Shown one piece after another: positions 50,031 through 61,011 of a DNA stretch of 64,000 bases (position 1 is the first letter of the stretch; each line of letters starts with the position of its first letter). The stretch is from the NCBI GenBank assembly GCA_947499505.1, contig CANMOQ010000001.1, forward strand, positions 974,037-1,038,036, written 5' to 3'. The stretch comes from an uncultured Erythrobacter sp. (GTDB taxonomy: Bacteria; Pseudomonadota; Alphaproteobacteria; Sphingomonadales; Sphingomonadaceae). A program made the position numbers and the translations under genes. The notes beneath the pieces were generated by a model. The model ran no database searches. It was not told the origin of the DNA and worked only from the letters and a program-made list of their open reading frames with translations.

Positions 50031-50125
50031 AATCGTCCTCTTCCCATCTCTATGTGGGGAGGTTTAGGCGATGCCGATAATGTGTGAAAGAGCAGAGTTA
50101 GTCCCCTGCCCCGCCAATTGCCCGC

Positions 50126-50770
50126 TTAAGCGAGCACCGCGTCAATCGCATTGGCGACATCGGTGATGCCCGCCATGCCATCAACCCGTGTCACAATACC
50201 GCGCGCTTCATAGCCCGGCAGGATCGGCGCGGTTTCGCCGCGATAGACCGCCATCCGAGTGCGGACGGTTTCTTCATTGTCGTCAGGCCGGCGTTTGAAT
50301 TCTGTGTGTCCGCAGCTGTCGCACACACCCTCAGACGCCGGCGGGTTCGCCGTATCGTGATAAAGAGCGCCACAATTCGCGCAGCTGAAACGGCCGGTGA
50401 TCCGTTCGACCAGGGCATCAATATCGACGCCCAGCTCAATCACGTGATCAAGAGTGCGGCCATGTTTGCTAAGGATGCCGTCAAGCGTTTCTGCCTGAGA
50501 AGCTGTGCGAGGATAGCCATCGAAGATCGCACCCGTACCAGCGTCCATCGCCGCCAGTTCAGCATCGATCAGATCAGCAACGATCTCGTCAGAAACGAGC
50601 TCGCCAGCGTCCATCACAGCCTTGGCCTTTAGACCAACCGGCGTTTGAGCCTTCACCGCCGCACGCAGCATGTCGCCGGTCGAGAGCTGCACCATTCCGT
50701 GCCGCTCAACTAGACCAGCACTTTGCGTGCCCTTACCGGCACCCGGAGGGCCAAGAAGAATGATGTTCAT
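50126..50770 (-). CDS. adk: Adenylate kinase
   Basis: It interconverts ATP, AMP and ADP. The 214 residues have the P-loop GPPGAGKGTQ at 7-16, the AMP-site segment LSTGDMLRAAVKAQTPVG, DGYPRTASQAETLD and the LID domain of the long, zinc-binding type with four Cys (CANCGALYHD, then CDSCG). It follows secY by 30 bases, as in the spc operon. Confidence 0.97.
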   Translation of the reverse strand: MNIILLGPPGAGKGTQSAGLVERHGMVQLSTGDMLRAAVKAQTPVGLKAKAVMDAGELVSDEIVADLIDAELAAMDAGTGAIFDGYPRTASQAETLDGILSKHGRTLDHVIELGVDIDALVERITGRFSCANCGALYHDTANPPASEGVCDSCGHTEFKRRPDDNEETVRTRMAVYRGETAPILPGYEARGIVTRVDGMAGITDVANAIDAVLA

Positions 50771-50800
50771 CGCAAAATCCCCCAGATGCTCGCGCGCCGA

Positions 50801-52162
50801 TTAGCGCTTACGGCCCTTAAGTTTCGCCTTTTTGATCAGGTCGCCATATTGGTGTGCCAGCAAATGCGATTGCACTTGGCTGATCGTATCGACTGTGACG
50901 TTCACCACAATCAACAGGCTGGTACCGCCAAGGAACAGCGGCAGGCCGGTCTGGCGAATGACGTATTCCGGCAGCACGCAGACGACCGCAAGATAGAGCG
51001 CGCCGACCACGGTGATGCGGGTGAGGACATATTCGAGATAGTCCGCCGTCCGCTTACCCGGACGAATGCCCGGAATGAAGCCGCCGTTCTTCTTCAGATT
51101 GTCTGCCGTCTCTTCCGGGTTGAACACAACCGCGGTGTAGAAGAAGCAGAAGAAAATGATGCCCAGCGCATAGAGCGTGAGGTAAATCCACTCGCCTGGC
51201 TGGAGGTAGAACAATAGACTTTGCGCAAATCCGCCTGCGCCCTCTTCGCCGGTTGGGGCGCCAGCAAACTGAGTGATCGTCAGCGGCAGCAACAACAGCG
51301 AGCTTGCAAAGATTGGCGGGATAACACCCGCGGTGTTGAGCTTAAGCGGCAAGTGCGAGCGATCCGCCTGCATCACGCCATTTTGCGTGGCGCGCTTAGG
51401 ATATTGGATCAGCAAGCGCCGCTGCGCCCGCTCTACGAAGGAGATCACCAGTATCAACAGCACGACCATGATTGCAAAGCCGACGATCAGGCCAAGCGAG
51501 ATCGAACCTGTGCGGCCGCCCTCAAACATGTTGGACACGAACGTTGGGAACTGCGCGACAATACCCGCCATAATGATCAGCGAGACACCATTACCGATGC
51601 CGCGCGAGGTGATTTGCTCACCCAGCCACAGCAGGAACATCGTGCCGCCAACGAGGCTGATGACGGCGCCGACACGGAACATATAGCCCGGATTGACGAC
51701 CGCTTGCAGTCCGCTTTGCGCACCGAAGCTCTCAAGGCCTGCAGCCAAGAACCAGCCCTGGATGATGCACAGGAACACCGTACCATAGCGGGTGTATTGG
51801 TTGAGTTTCTGACGCCCGGTTGCGCCCTCTTTCTTCAGCGCCGCTAGCGTTGGATGCAAGGCCGAGGCCATCTGCACCACGATTGAGGCGGTAATATACG
51901 GCATAACGCCGAGCGCGATGAGGCTCATCCGCTCCAGACTGCCGCCGGAAAATGTGTTGAACAGGTCAAGAATGCCGCCGCGCGTTTGATCATAAAGCGT
52001 TTCCAGGATCAACGGATTGACCCCAGGCAGCGGAACAAAGCTCAAAAAGCGGAAGACAATAAGCGCACCGATGGTGAACCAGATACGCTGGCGCAACTCC
52101 GTGGCTTTGGAGAAATTGGCGAGGCTCATATTGCTCGCGATTGAATCGGCGCGTGATGCCAT
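50801..52162 (-). CDS. secY: Preprotein translocase subunit SecY
   Basis: The channel subunit of the Sec translocon, 453 residues with ten membrane helices. Conserved segments include RFLSFVPLPGVNP near residue 40, FSGGSLERMSLIALGVMPYI, QYTRYGTVFLCIIQGWFLA and the C-terminal loop GGFIPGIRPGKRTADYLEYV. It follows rplO by 165 bases. Confidence 0.97.
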   Translation of the reverse strand: MASRADSIASNMSLANFSKATELRQRIWFTIGALIVFRFLSFVPLPGVNPLILETLYDQTRGGILDLFNTFSGGSLERMSLIALGVMPYITASIVVQMASALHPTLAALKKEGATGRQKLNQYTRYGTVFLCIIQGWFLAAGLESFGAQSGLQAVVNPGYMFRVGAVISLVGGTMFLLWLGEQITSRGIGNGVSLIIMAGIVAQFPTFVSNMFEGGRTGSISLGLIVGFAIMVVLLILVISFVERAQRRLLIQYPKRATQNGVMQADRSHLPLKLNTAGVIPPIFASSLLLLPLTITQFAGAPTGEEGAGGFAQSLLFYLQPGEWIYLTLYALGIIFFCFFYTAVVFNPEETADNLKKNGGFIPGIRPGKRTADYLEYVLTRITVVGALYLAVVCVLPEYVIRQTGLPLFLGGTSLLIVVNVTVDTISQVQSHLLAHQYGDLIKKAKLKGRKR

Positions 52163-52327
52163 GTCTAAATATCGATCCTAGCGTCTGGCTAATAGCCTGC
52201 CCTTGGGTGTCCTTGCCGTCCAGCAAGCCCGTAAAACAGACCAACCGGCCCTCACCGGTCTATGCACGAAGGATTAGATAGGGAGCGAGGAGCCGAATGT
52301 CGAACCCCTCGCTCACCAATACCCGCA

Positions 52328-52840
52328 TTATTTGCTTTTTGCCGCCGCTTTTTCAGGGTTCGGCTTGCCCGAAGGCTTCTTCACGACAACGACTTCGACG
52401 CTGCCGCCTGCCTTTTCAACCGCTTCCACTGCGCCCTTAGACGCACCAGCAACGACGAATTTGACCTTTGCTTTCAGTTCGCCCTTGCCGAGCAAACGAA
52501 CGCCGTCTTTGCCGCCGCGAACCAGACCTGCTTCACGCAAAGCCGCTTCGTCCACGGCTTTCTTGCCGTCGAGTTTCTTCGCATCGATGAACTTTTGGAC
52601 CATGCCAATGTTGATCTCTGCAAAATCTTTGCCGAACGGGTTGTTGAAGCCGCGCTTTGGCAGGCGCATGTGAAGCGGCATTTGGCCGCCTTCAAAGCCC
52701 TTGATCGCTACGCCGGAACGGCTCTTTTGGCCCTTCTGACCGCGCGCAGCGGTTTTGCCTTTGCCAGAACCGATACCACGGCCCTTGCGCATGCGTCCTT
52801 TACGGGCGCCTTCATTGTCACGGATGTCATTGAGTTTCAT
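52328..52840 (-). CDS. rplO: Ribosomal protein L15
   Basis: ATG 52840 ([20 protein letters not shown]) fits the family; longer frames upstream are not coding. The 170-residue length is slightly longer than the common 145-150, with an extended basic C terminus ([17 protein letters not shown]). Typical [20 protein letters not shown] and the [18 protein letters not shown] block are present. Confidence 0.97.
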   Translation of the reverse strand: MKLNDIRDNEGARKGRMRKGRGIGSGKGKTAARGQKGQKSRSGVAIKGFEGGQMPLHMRLPKRGFNNPFGKDFAEINIGMVQKFIDAKKLDGKKAVDEAALREAGLVRGGKDGVRLLGKGELKAKVKFVVAGASKGAVEAVEKAGGSVEVVVVKKPSGKPNPEKAAAKSK

Positions 52841-52911
52841 GTGTGCACTCGCTTTCGCTTTTGTTCGCGCTGAAAGAGTGAGGCCCCGCACCGAGCGAGG
52901 CCTCAAATATT

Positions 52912-53097
52912 TTAGTCAACCACTTCAACCAGATGCGGGATCTTTGCGACCGCACCGCGAACTTCAGGGGTATCCTGACGTTCGACAACTTTATGCATCT
53001 TGTTGAGGCCCAGGCCGATCAGGATCTTACGCTGACTTTCTGGGCGACGGATCGGCGAACCGATCTGCTTGATCTTGATAGTTTTCTTAGCAGCCAT
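52912..53097 (-). CDS. rpmD: Ribosomal protein L30
   Basis: A 61-residue protein ([20 protein letters not shown], then [20 protein letters not shown]) of the bacterial L30 family. It lies between rpsE (5-base gap) and rplO (71-base gap), its usual place. Confidence 0.96.
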   Translation of the reverse strand: MAAKKTIKIKQIGSPIRRPESQRKILIGLGLNKMHKVVERQDTPEVRGAVAKIPHLVEVVD

Positions 53098-53102
53098 TGG
53101 TC

Positions 53103-53930
53103 TTACTCCACAATCGCCGCGGCTTCAGCTTCTGCTTCCACCTCGCTTGAACCACCACGGCCCAAAAGGTCTGCGACCTTCTTGCCCCGGCGCTGAGCGA
53201 CAGACTTCGGCGAAGTCTGATTGGTCAGCGCGTCGAAGGTAGCGCGGATCATGTTATAGGGGTTGGACGAGCCGACCGATTTGGTCACAACGTCAGCAAC
53301 GCCCAGGCTTTCAAAGACGGCACGCATCGGACCACCAGCAATGATGCCGGTACCCGGAGGCGCTGTACGCACGGTCACCTTGCCAGCGCCGAAACGGCCC
53401 TTGGCGTCATGGTGCAGAGTGCGGCCTTCTTTAAGCGGAACGCGAACCATCTTCTTGCGAGCGGCTGCGGTTGCTTTCGTGATCGCCTCTGGAACTTCGC
53501 GAGCCTTACCGTGGCCAAAGCCAACGCGGCCCGCGCCGTCACCGACAACGACGAGTGCAGCAAAGCCAAAACGCTTACCACCCTTCACCGTTTTAGAGAC
53601 GCGGTTGATGTGCACCAGCTTCTCGATGATGCCATCATCTTCCTCTTCACGCTTACCGCGACGATTGTCACGGCCACCGCGACCACGGCCACCGCCGCGA
53701 TTGTCGCCGCCACGGCCACGACCGCGGCCTTCGCGTTGTTGAGGAGCTTCGGTTTTTGCCGGAGCTTCTGCAGTCTTTGCTGGCTCACCAGTGTCAGCCG
53801 ACTGGGTGTCAGCCGCCTCAGATGGTGTTTCAGCAACAGCCGGAGTTTCCGTCTCTACTGCAGGTGCTGCAGTTTCTTCGGTCTTGGCCTCTTCAGCAGG
53901 CGCTTCAGTTTTCTTGTCGTCAGCCATCAT
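53103..53930 (-). CDS. rpsE: Ribosomal protein S5 with long N-terminal extension
   Basis: The S5 core begins near residue 97 ([20 protein letters not shown]) and continues to the end with [20 protein letters not shown] and [20 protein letters not shown]. It is preceded by about 95 extra residues: an Ala/Glu/Thr/Pro-rich acidic stretch and then an RG-rich block ([20 protein letters not shown]). The total of 275 residues is well above the usual 165-200. The ATG overlaps the rplR stop by one base, and no internal start with a good site is evident, so the extension appears real. Confidence 0.93.
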   Translation of the reverse strand: MMADDKKTEAPAEEAKTEETAAPAVETETPAVAETPSEAADTQSADTGEPAKTAEAPAKTEAPQQREGRGRGRGGDNRGGGRGRGGRDNRRGKREEEDDGIIEKLVHINRVSKTVKGGKRFGFAALVVVGDGAGRVGFGHGKAREVPEAITKATAAARKKMVRVPLKEGRTLHHDAKGRFGAGKVTVRTAPPGTGIIAGGPMRAVFESLGVADVVTKSVGSSNPYNMIRATFDALTNQTSPKSVAQRRGKKVADLLGRGGSSEVEAEAEAAAIVE

Positions 53931-54274
53931 CAGAACTCCAGCCCGCCTTCGCGAGCGGCATCGGCCAGCGCTTTCACGCGGCCATGAAACAGGAACCCGC
54001 CGCGATCAAACACGACAGTGGTCACGCCAGCCTTCTTGGCGGCAGCGGCGATATCCTTGCCCACTTGAGCAGCGGCATCGACATTTGCGCCAGACTTCTT
54101 GCCGCCCAGAGTAGATGCAGCAGCCACAGTGCGGCCATCAGCATCATTGATGATCTGAGCATAGATATGACGACCAGTGCGGTGCACCGACAAGCGAGGA
54201 CGATCGCCAGCACGCGTCCGCAGTGCGGTACGCACCCGGCGGCGGCGGCGTTCAAACAGGGAAAGCTTAGCCAT
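53930..54274 (-). CDS. rplR: Ribosomal protein L18
   Basis: ATG 54274 ([20 protein letters not shown]) was chosen; upstream frame is in rplF. The 114 residues show [20 protein letters not shown] and the C-terminal [20 protein letters not shown] of L18. It binds 5S rRNA. It is one base from rplF and overlaps rpsE by one. Confidence 0.97.
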   Translation of the reverse strand: MAKLSLFERRRRRVRTALRTRAGDRPRLSVHRTGRHIYAQIINDADGRTVAAASTLGGKKSGANVDAAAQVGKDIAAAAKKAGVTTVVFDRGGFLFHGRVKALADAAREGGLEF

Positions 54275-54275
54275 C

Positions 54276-54809
54276 TTACTTCTTCTTCCCTTCCTTGCGG
54301 AAGACATACTCGCCGCGATACTTGATACCCTTGCCCTTATAAGGCTCAGGCTTACGCCAGCGGCGAATTTCGGCGGCAAGCTGACCAACAGCCTGCTTGT
54401 CCATACCAGAAATCTCAACCGTGGTCTGATCAGGCGTTTTCACTTCGAGACCTTCAGGCACATCGATGTTCACATCGTGGCTGAAGCCGAGTTCGAGCTT
54501 CAGGGACTTGCCCTGAGCCTTCGCACGATAACCAACACCTGAAATTTCAAGCGTCTTGGTGAAGCCTTCGGTGACGCCCTCAACCAGGTTAGACACCAAT
54601 GTACGGTGCATACCCCAGAACGAACGAGCCAATTTGGTGTCGTTCGCAGGCTTAACCTGGATCTCGTCACCTTCGACCGTGTAGCTGATGTGCTCTGACA
54701 GGCCCATCGTGAGAGTGCCCTTTGGCCCCTTCACGCTCAGCGTGCCATTCTCAATGCTGGCGGTCACCCCACTGGGGATAGCGACAGCTTTTTTGCCAAT
54801 ACGGCTCAT
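54276..54809 (-). CDS. rplF: Ribosomal protein L6
   Basis: A 177-residue protein with [15 protein letters not shown] at the start, [20 protein letters not shown] in the middle and the C-terminal signature [20 protein letters not shown]. Its ATG overlaps the rpsH stop by one base. Confidence 0.98.
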   Translation of the reverse strand: MSRIGKKAVAIPSGVTASIENGTLSVKGPKGTLTMGLSEHISYTVEGDEIQVKPANDTKLARSFWGMHRTLVSNLVEGVTEGFTKTLEISGVGYRAKAQGKSLKLELGFSHDVNIDVPEGLEVKTPDQTTVEISGMDKQAVGQLAAEIRRWRKPEPYKGKGIKYRGEYVFRKEGKKK

Positions 54810-55204
54810 CAGAACACCTCCGCCAGCACTTCGCCGCCGACGTTGCTATCGCGTGCTTCGTTATCCGAAAGCACACCGCGCGGTGTCGAGACGATGGTGA
54901 TGCCAAGGCCGTTGCGAACAGTCGGGAGTTCTTTCGAACCCGAATAGACGCGGCGGCCAGGCTTAGAGACGCGGCTTACGTGCTTGATAGCAGGCTCGCC
55001 TTCGAAATATTTCAGCTCAATCCGCAGCGCTGGGTGCTTACCCGAGCTGTCTTCGCTGTAGCCACGGATGTAGCCTTCGCGCTGGAGCACTTCGAGAACG
55101 TTTGCACGCAGCTTAGACGCTGGCGAAAGGACGGAATCCTTCTTCGCCTGCTGTCCGTTGCGGATGCGGGTGAGCATATCACCCAATGGATCGGTCATAG
55201 CCAT
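54809..55204 (-). CDS. rpsH: Ribosomal protein S8
   Basis: A 131-residue protein ([20 protein letters not shown]) with the C-terminal signature [20 protein letters not shown]. In many bacteria S8 represses the spc operon by binding its mRNA; no such site was identified here. Confidence 0.98.
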   Translation of the reverse strand: MAMTDPLGDMLTRIRNGQQAKKDSVLSPASKLRANVLEVLQREGYIRGYSEDSSGKHPALRIELKYFEGEPAIKHVSRVSKPGRRVYSGSKELPTVRNGLGITIVSTPRGVLSDNEARDSNVGGEVLAEVF

Positions 55205-55215
55205 CTATCAGCTCC

Positions 55216-55521
55216 TCACCAGCTCGACTTGGTAAGGCCAGGGATCAGACCCTTGTTACCAAGATTCCGCAATTCAATGCGGTTGATGCCGAACTTGCGG
55301 TAGTAGCCGCGTGGGCGGCCGGTGGTCGCGCAGCGATTGCGAACCCGTGTTGGGTTCCCATTGCGCGGGAGTTCCGCCATCTTCAGGCGCGCTACCAGAC
55401 GTTCACTCTCGTCGAGTGAAGTGTCCTTCGAAATCGCCTTCAGCTTAGCGTACTTGTCTGCGTACTTCTTAACGAGCTTCTTACGACGCTCATTCTTATT
55501 GATCGAACTCAGTTTCGCCAT
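55216..55521 (-). CDS. rpsN: Ribosomal protein S14
   Basis: ATG 55521 ([20 protein letters not shown]) gives 101 residues, the long zinc-free S14 form, with [20 protein letters not shown]. The long frame upstream in this phase is antisense-like and not coding. Confidence 0.97.
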   Translation of the reverse strand: MAKLSSINKNERRKKLVKKYADKYAKLKAISKDTSLDESERLVARLKMAELPRNGNPTRVRNRCATTGRPRGYYRKFGINRIELRNLGNKGLIPGLTKSSW

Positions 55522-55561
55522 TGGACTTAAGCTCTCTTCTCTAGTCGTTGCGACACGCAGC

Positions 55562-56149
55562 TCACGCTGCGGCCTTTTCTTCAGACGGATTGGCTTCACC
55601 CTGGAAAGGGAAGCCGAGCAGACGCAGCAATTCGCGTGCCTCCTCGTCAGTCTTTGCGGTGGTGGTGACAATGATATCCATGCCGCGCACCTTATCGATC
55701 TTGTCGTAGCTGATCTCAGGGAACACGATTTGCTCCTTGAGGCCCATTGCGTAATTGCCACGGCCGTCGAACGACTTAGCGTTCAGCCCGCGAAAGTCGC
55801 GGATGCGTGGCATTGCAACGGTGACCAGACGGTCGAGGAATTCATACATACGGTCACGGCGCAGGGTTACCTTGCAACCGATTGGCATGCCTTCGCGCAG
55901 TTTAAACTGCGCGATTGATTTCTTCGCCTTGGTGATCACTGGCTTTTGGCCAGCGATCAGGGTCATTTCTTCAGCTGCGATTTGAACTTTCTTTTTGTCC
56001 TGGCTCGCCTCGCCCACACCCATGTTGAGTGTGATCTTCGCGATCTTAGGAACTTCAAGACGGTTCTTATAACCGAACTTCTCGGTCATGGCCTTGACGA
56101 TCTGCTCGTCATACTTCGCCTTCAGGCGCGGAGCGTATGCATCAGCCAT
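55562..56149 (-). CDS. rplE: Ribosomal protein L5
   Basis: ATG 56149 ([20 protein letters not shown]) gives 195 residues. [40 protein letters not shown] and [20 protein letters not shown] are characteristic. It binds 5S rRNA. Its start overlaps the rplX stop by eight bases. Confidence 0.97.
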   Translation of the reverse strand: MADAYAPRLKAKYDEQIVKAMTEKFGYKNRLEVPKIAKITLNMGVGEASQDKKKVQIAAEEMTLIAGQKPVITKAKKSIAQFKLREGMPIGCKVTLRRDRMYEFLDRLVTVAMPRIRDFRGLNAKSFDGRGNYAMGLKEQIVFPEISYDKIDKVRGMDIIVTTTAKTDEEARELLRLLGFPFQGEANPSEEKAAA

Positions 56150-56462
56150 CGATGGTCTCTCCACTCTTCACAGCAACGCGAACCTTCTTGCCGTCCTTTT
56201 CTTCGAAACGGACGCGGGTTGGCTTGCCATCCTTAGGATCAGCCAAAGCAACCTTGGAGATGTTCATCGGCGCTTCAAAGCGATCGATGCCACCCTGCGG
56301 GTTTTGCTGGCTTGGTTTGCGGTGGCGGGCAGCCACGTTGATGCCTTCGACAACGACCTTGCCATCTTTTGGCATGACCTTTTGGACAGTGCCGGTGCGG
56401 CCCTTATCCTTGCCCGAAAGCACGACGACGCTGTCGCCCTTCTTGATCTTAGCAGCGGCCAT
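56142..56462 (-). CDS. rplX: Ribosomal protein L24
   Basis: A 106-residue protein with the KOW motif ([20 protein letters not shown]) at residues 7-26 and [20 protein letters not shown]. It overlaps rplN by one base and rplE by eight. Confidence 0.97.
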   Translation of the reverse strand: MAAAKIKKGDSVVVLSGKDKGRTGTVQKVMPKDGKVVVEGINVAARHRKPSQQNPQGGIDRFEAPMNISKVALADPKDGKPTRVRFEEKDGKKVRVAVKSGETIDG

Positions 56463-56830
56463 TAGAGCACCTCCGGCGCAAGGCTGATGATCTTCATGAA
56501 GCCGCGGCCGCGAAGTTCGCGGACCACTGGGCCAAAGATGCGAGTGCCGATTGGCTCTTCGCTCTTGTTAACAAGAACAGCGGCGTTGCTGTCGAAGCGG
56601 ATTACGCTGCCGTCTGGGCGGCGAACGTCCTTCTTCGTGCGCACGATGACAGCGCGATGAACATCGCCCTTTTTCACCTTAGCGCGTGGCTGAGCTTCCT
56701 TCACGGAAACCACGATCACGTCGCCCACGGAGGCAAAACGGCGCTTAGACCCGCCCAGCACTTTAATGCACTGGACGCGCTTTGCGCCGCTGTTGTCCGC
56801 GACGTCGAGATTGGATTGCATCTGGATCAT
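56462..56830 (-). CDS. rplN: Ribosomal protein L14
   Basis: A 122-residue protein, [20 protein letters not shown] with the signature [20 protein letters not shown]. It begins the spc-type part of the cluster, 83 bases after rpsQ. Confidence 0.98.
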   Translation of the reverse strand: MIQMQSNLDVADNSGAKRVQCIKVLGGSKRRFASVGDVIVVSVKEAQPRAKVKKGDVHRAVIVRTKKDVRRPDGSVIRFDSNAAVLVNKSEEPIGTRIFGPVVRELRGRGFMKIISLAPEVL

Positions 56831-56886
56831 TGATCCGTTTCCTTCTCATTGGCTTGCCGAAACCAGTCCGGCAGTTCCTACGCGTG

Positions 56887-56904
56887 TCCTCGCCAAGGCG
56901 AGGA
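56887..56904. repeat. REP-like palindrome between rpsQ and rplN
   Basis: TCCTCGCC-AA-GGCGAGGA is a perfect 8-bp palindrome in the 83-base gap. It resembles the sequence at 32808-32827 (GTCCCCGC-GAAG-GCGGGGAC). Confidence 0.6.
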
Positions 56905-56913
56905 TCAATTCAA

Positions 56914-57204
56914 TCAGTTACCGGCTGCCTCGACATCGAGGTCAGCTTCGACCGCTTGGGTTCCGCCTGCAGTAACCCGGTCTTTTACGATCCAGGTCTT
57001 GGTCTTGGAGATCGGTTTCGTCTCCTCGATCCGCACAACATCACCAACGGCAAATTCATTCTTTTCGTCGTGAGCGTGATACTTCTTCGAACGACGGATG
57101 ATCTTCCCGTAGAGCGGGTGCTTCACCTTACGTTCGACCTTCACGGTCACGGTCTTGTCGGTCTTGTCGGAGGTGACAGAGCCGATCAGAATACGTTTTG
57201 GCAT
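56914..57204 (-). CDS. rpsQ: Ribosomal protein S17
   Basis: A 96-residue protein ([20 protein letters not shown]) with the motif [18 protein letters not shown]. The C terminus is extended by about 15 residues ([17 protein letters not shown]) beyond the common core. Confidence 0.97.
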   Translation of the reverse strand: MPKRILIGSVTSDKTDKTVTVKVERKVKHPLYGKIIRRSKKYHAHDEKNEFAVGDVVRIEETKPISKTKTWIVKDRVTAGGTQAVEADLDVEAAGN

Positions 57205-57214
57205 TGTCTACTCC

Positions 57215-57436
57215 TTAAGCCTTCGCAGCGGCTGCTGCGCGCTCGTTCTGCAGCGTCTTGATCTGAGCAATCGTGCGGCGCACTTGCTTGATCCGAGCCG
57301 GAGCTTCGAGCTGGTTGGTCGCAGCCTGAAACCGCAGATTGTACTGCTCCCGCTTCAGCTCGGTGAGCTCAGTGGAGAGTTGATCGTCGGTCTTGGTGCG
57401 AAGATCTTCGACAGCGATACTACCTTTAGCCATCAT
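57215..57436 (-). CDS. rpmC: Ribosomal protein L29
   Basis: A 73-residue helical protein ([20 protein letters not shown], then [20 protein letters not shown]). The first ATG overlaps the rplP stop in an ATGA; the second ATG is an equal candidate. Confidence 0.96.
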   Translation of the reverse strand: MMAKGSIAVEDLRTKTDDQLSTELTELKREQYNLRFQAATNQLEAPARIKQVRRTIAQIKTLQNERAAAAAKA

Positions 57437-57867
57437 TTGCCTCCCAGGTGAGAGGTGTCGCCCAGACGAGCAACGACCTTGGTCTTGATTGGCAGCTTCA
57501 TGGCCGCACGCTCAAACGCTTCAGCAGCGATCTTGCCTGGGACACCGTCGAGTTCGAACAGGATCCGGCCCGGCTTTACGCGAGCAGCCCAGAATTCAAC
57601 GGAACCCTTGCCCTTACCCTGACGAACTTCGGCAGGCTTCTTGGACACTGGCACATCAGGGAACACGCGGATCCAGAGGCGACCTTGACGGCGCATGTGA
57701 CGCGTGATCGCACGGCGAGCCGCTTCGATTTGACGCGCGGTGATCCGCTCAGGCTCGAGAGCCTTCAGACCATAGGAGCCAAAGTTCAAAGTCGTGCCGC
57801 CCTTGGCGTCGCCTTTGATCTTGCCCTTAAAGGCCTTGCGATACTTGGTTTTCTTCGGTTGCAGCAT
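57433..57867 (-). CDS. rplP: Ribosomal protein L16
   Basis: A 144-residue protein ([20 protein letters not shown]) with the signatures [20 protein letters not shown] and [16 protein letters not shown] [20 protein letters not shown]. It overlaps rpmC by four bases and follows rpsC by 14. Confidence 0.98.
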   Translation of the reverse strand: MLQPKKTKYRKAFKGKIKGDAKGGTTLNFGSYGLKALEPERITARQIEAARRAITRHMRRQGRLWIRVFPDVPVSKKPAEVRQGKGKGSVEFWAARVKPGRILFELDGVPGKIAAEAFERAAMKLPIKTKVVARLGDTSHLGGK

Positions 57868-57881
57868 TGTCTCTACCTACC

Positions 57882-58577
57882 TCAGCGAGCCGGCCGGACG
57901 CCGGAAGTCTGAGCTTCCATCATCAGGCGATCCTGCGCAGTTGGATCATGAGCGAGGATCTCGCCTTTGAAGATCCAGCACTTGATGCCGATGATACCGT
58001 AAGCGGTCAGCGCTTCGGTTTCGGCATAATCGATGTTGGCGCGCAGTGTGTGCAGCGGCACACGGCCTTCACGGTACCATTCAACGCGCGCAATCTCTGC
58101 ACCGCCCAAACGGCCACCACATGTGATCTTGATGCCTTCTGCGCCGAGACGCAGGGCGGACTGAACGGCGCGCTTCATCGCACGGCGGAAAGCCACACGG
58201 CGAATGAGCTGATCAGCAACGCCTTGAGCAACGAGCTTAGCGTCGATTTCCGGCTTGCGGATTTCAACGATGTTCAGCTTCACTTCGCTCGAAGTCATCG
58301 TCGCCAGCTTGGCGCGCAGCTTCTCGATGTCCGCACCCTTCTTACCGATGATAACACCGGGACGGGCAGCATAGATCGAAATGCGGCAAAGCTTGGCCGG
58401 ACGCTCGATCACCACCTTGGAAATCGCAGCCTGTGGCAGCGACTTGATGATGAACTTGCGGATCTCAATGTCTTCCTTGAGGAGGCTCGCATAGTCACGC
58501 CCTTCGGCGTACCAACGGCTGTCCCAAGTACGGTTGATCTGCAGGCGCAGACCGATCGGATTACTCTTCTGACCCAT
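57882..58577 (-). CDS. rpsC: Ribosomal protein S3
   Basis: A 231-residue protein ([20 protein letters not shown]). The KH domain shows [20 protein letters not shown], and the C-terminal part has [20 protein letters not shown]. It starts one base after the rplV stop. Confidence 0.98.
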   Translation of the reverse strand: MGQKSNPIGLRLQINRTWDSRWYAEGRDYASLLKEDIEIRKFIIKSLPQAAISKVVIERPAKLCRISIYAARPGVIIGKKGADIEKLRAKLATMTSSEVKLNIVEIRKPEIDAKLVAQGVADQLIRRVAFRRAMKRAVQSALRLGAEGIKITCGGRLGGAEIARVEWYREGRVPLHTLRANIDYAETEALTAYGIIGIKCWIFKGEILAHDPTAQDRLMMEAQTSGVRPAR

Positions 58578-58578
58578 C

Positions 58579-58956
58579 TTACGCCTCTTCCTCTTCGCGA
58601 ACTACGATGCGCAGCTTGCTGAATGGCTTCAGGATGCGGGTCGATTTACCACGGCCACGTGTGTGGAACCGCTTCATGGTAATCGCTTTACCGACCGAAG
58701 CCTCAGCAACGACGAGCGCGTCGACGTCGAGATTGTGGTTGTTTTCCGCGTTAGCGATCGCCGATGCGAGAACTTTCGTCGCGTCCTTGGCCATTGCCTT
58801 CTTCGAGAAGGTGAGGATGTTGAGAGCCTCTTCGACCTTCTTGCCGCGAATTTGCTGCGCCACGAGGTTCAGCTTTTGCGCGGAACCACGAATGGAGGTG
58901 CCGACGGCCAAAGCCTCGTTATCAGCAACACGGCGAGGTGATTTTGCCTTACCCAT
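58579..58956 (-). CDS. rplV: Ribosomal protein L22
   Basis: A 125-residue protein ([20 protein letters not shown], then the exit-tunnel hairpin [20 protein letters not shown]). It overlaps rpsS by one base. Confidence 0.98.
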   Translation of the reverse strand: MGKAKSPRRVADNEALAVGTSIRGSAQKLNLVAQQIRGKKVEEALNILTFSKKAMAKDATKVLASAIANAENNHNLDVDALVVAEASVGKAITMKRFHTRGRGKSTRILKPFSKLRIVVREEEEA

Positions 58957-59231
58957 TAGCGCTTACCCTTCTTGTCGGCAGCGTGGCCAGGGAATGTCCG
59001 CGTAGGCGAAAATTCACCAAGCTTATGCCCGACCATTTCCTCGGAAACCGAGACCGGGATGAACTTGTGGCCATTGTAGACGTTGAACGTCAGACCGACG
59101 AATTGCGGCAAAATCGTAGAGCGACGCGACCAGGTTTTGATCGGCTTGCTGTTGTTTGCCTCTTGTGCGTCCTCCGCCTTCTTCAGAAGGCTGAGCTCGA
59201 CGAAAGGACCTTTCCAGACGGAACGTGCCAT
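58956..59231 (-). CDS. rpsS: Ribosomal protein S19
   Basis: A 91-residue protein ([20 protein letters not shown]) with [20 protein letters not shown] at the C-terminal side. It lies six bases after rplB. Confidence 0.98.
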   Translation of the reverse strand: MARSVWKGPFVELSLLKKAEDAQEANNSKPIKTWSRRSTILPQFVGLTFNVYNGHKFIPVSVSEEMVGHKLGEFSPTRTFPGHAADKKGKR

Positions 59232-59237
59232 CGTGTC

Positions 59238-60074
59238 TTACCTCTTCTTCTTGGCGTGGCGCGAACGGATAATCATCTTATCCGTCTGCTTGTTTTTGCG
59301 AGTGCGGGCACCCTTGGTTGGCTTGCCCCATGGGGTAACCGGGTGACGACCGCCCGAAGTCCGGCCTTCACCACCGCCGTGGGGGTGATCGACAGGGTTC
59401 TTAGCGACACCACGCGTCAGCGGCTTAATGCCCATCCAACGCCGGCGACCGGCCTTGCCCAGGTTTTGGTTTTGGTTGTCGGGGTTCGACACCGCACCAA
59501 CCGTACCCATGCAATCAGCCCGCAGGTAACGCTGCTCACCAGAGTTGAGGCGAGCGATAACCATGCCGCGGTCACGACCGACCAGCTGGACATAAGCACC
59601 AGCAGAGCGAGCGATTTGACCGCCCTTGCCCGGCTTCATCTCAACATTGTGGCAGATCGTACCAACCGGCATCTGACCCAGAAGCATGGCGTTGCCAGGC
59701 TTCGTATCGGTCTTTTCGCCAGCCACAACCGTTGCGCCAACGTCGAGACGCTGAGGGCACAGGATGTAAGCTTGCTCGCCATCTTCATATTTCAGAAGCG
59801 CGATGAAAGCCGTACGGTTCGGGTCATATTCGATCCGCTCGACGGTCGCAGGAACATCCCACTTCCGGCGCTTGAAATCGATAAAGCGGTACTTTTGCTT
59901 GTGACCGCCGCCGATGCCACGCGAGGTGACATGACCTTTGTTGTTCCGGCCACCGGACTTACGCTTACCTTCCGTGAGCGACTTGACCGGCTTGCCCTTC
60001 CAGAGGCTGGTCTTGTCGACAAGGATGAGGCCGCGACGTGCGGGGCTTGTCGGTTTATAATTCTTGAGTGCCAT
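59238..60074 (-). CDS. rplB: Ribosomal protein L2
   Basis: A 278-residue protein near the peptidyl transferase centre. [20 protein letters not shown] begins it, and the signature [20 protein letters not shown] lies near residue 220, with the conserved His in that block. Confidence 0.98.
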   Translation of the reverse strand: MALKNYKPTSPARRGLILVDKTSLWKGKPVKSLTEGKRKSGGRNNKGHVTSRGIGGGHKQKYRFIDFKRRKWDVPATVERIEYDPNRTAFIALLKYEDGEQAYILCPQRLDVGATVVAGEKTDTKPGNAMLLGQMPVGTICHNVEMKPGKGGQIARSAGAYVQLVGRDRGMVIARLNSGEQRYLRADCMGTVGAVSNPDNQNQNLGKAGRRRWMGIKPLTRGVAKNPVDHPHGGGEGRTSGGRHPVTPWGKPTKGARTRKNKQTDKMIIRSRHAKKKR

Positions 60075-60082
60075 GATCCGCC

Positions 60083-60391
60083 TCAGATACCGCTAGTGAT
60101 ATCGATCATTTCACCCTCAACGAGGGTAACGATCGCTTTTTTCACATCGATGCGCTTGTAAGGTTTACCCTTCCAACGCTTGGTCTTGCCCTTGGTCACG
60201 ATGGTATTAACCGAAGTGACCTTCTTGTCGTAGATCGCTTCAACCGCTTCTTTGATCTGCGGCTTGGTCGCATCAAGTGCCACCTTGAAAACCACCGCAT
60301 TGTTCTCCGAGAGAAGTGTAGACTTCTCGGTGATGTGCGGGGCCAAGATCACGTCATAGTGACGGGCATCAACTTCTTGCTTTTTAGCCAT
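60083..60391 (-). CDS. rplW: Ribosomal protein L23
   Basis: ATG 60391 ([20 protein letters not shown]) gives 102 residues with [20 protein letters not shown]. Its start overlaps the rplD stop by eight bases. Confidence 0.97.
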   Translation of the reverse strand: MAKKQEVDARHYDVILAPHITEKSTLLSENNAVVFKVALDATKPQIKEAVEAIYDKKVTSVNTIVTKGKTKRWKGKPYKRIDVKKAIVTLVEGEMIDITSGI

Positions 60392-61007
60392 TGAAGCGCG
60401 CCTCCAGCTTTTCGACCGCATCCTTGGTAAGGACCAGCGTGTCGTGGTTCAAAATGTCATAAACATTCGCGCCAGCTGCCGGCATCACATTGATACCTGG
60501 CAGGTTGCCAGCGGCCTTCTTGAAGCCGTCGTCAATGCTGTCACCGTCAATGACCAGCACGTTGCCAGCCCAACCAGCCTTTTCGAGGTGCCCTTTGAGC
60601 ACCTTGGTCTTGGCTTCCTTCATCGCCAGGCTGTCAAGAACGACGAGGCCGTCCTTCGCCTTGCTGGAAAGAGCCATCTTAAGGCCGAGTGCGCGAATTT
60701 TCTTGTTCAGCGACTGGTTGAAGTCACGCTTACGTGCACCGTGCGCTTTACCACCACCGATGAAGATCGGAGCAGAACGAGCACCGTGACGAGCGCCGCC
60801 TGAACCCTTTTGCGCGCCGAACTTCTTACCGGTGCGAGCCACATCCGAACGCTCACGCGTTGGACGAGCGGTCGCACGGCGATTTTCCAGCTGCCAGGTC
60901 ACAACCCGGTGCAGAATGTCGGCTCGCGGAGTTACGCCGAACACATCATCATTAAGAGTGATGTCGCCCGAAGCCTTCCCGTCGATTTTCTGGACTTTGA
61001 CTTTCAT
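60384..61007 (-). CDS. rplD: Ribosomal protein L4
   Basis: ATG 61007 ([20 protein letters not shown]) gives 207 residues, with [20 protein letters not shown] and [20 protein letters not shown]. In gammaproteobacteria L4 controls the S10 operon; whether that holds here is unknown. Confidence 0.97.
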   Translation of the reverse strand: MKVKVQKIDGKASGDITLNDDVFGVTPRADILHRVVTWQLENRRATARPTRERSDVARTGKKFGAQKGSGGARHGARSAPIFIGGGKAHGARKRDFNQSLNKKIRALGLKMALSSKAKDGLVVLDSLAMKEAKTKVLKGHLEKAGWAGNVLVIDGDSIDDGFKKAAGNLPGINVMPAAGANVYDILNHDTLVLTKDAVEKLEARFNG

Positions 61008-61011
61008 GGTC

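Noticed and set aside
58938..60161. 407-codon open frame opposite rpsS and rplB
   Set aside because: It spans several real ribosomal genes in antisense.
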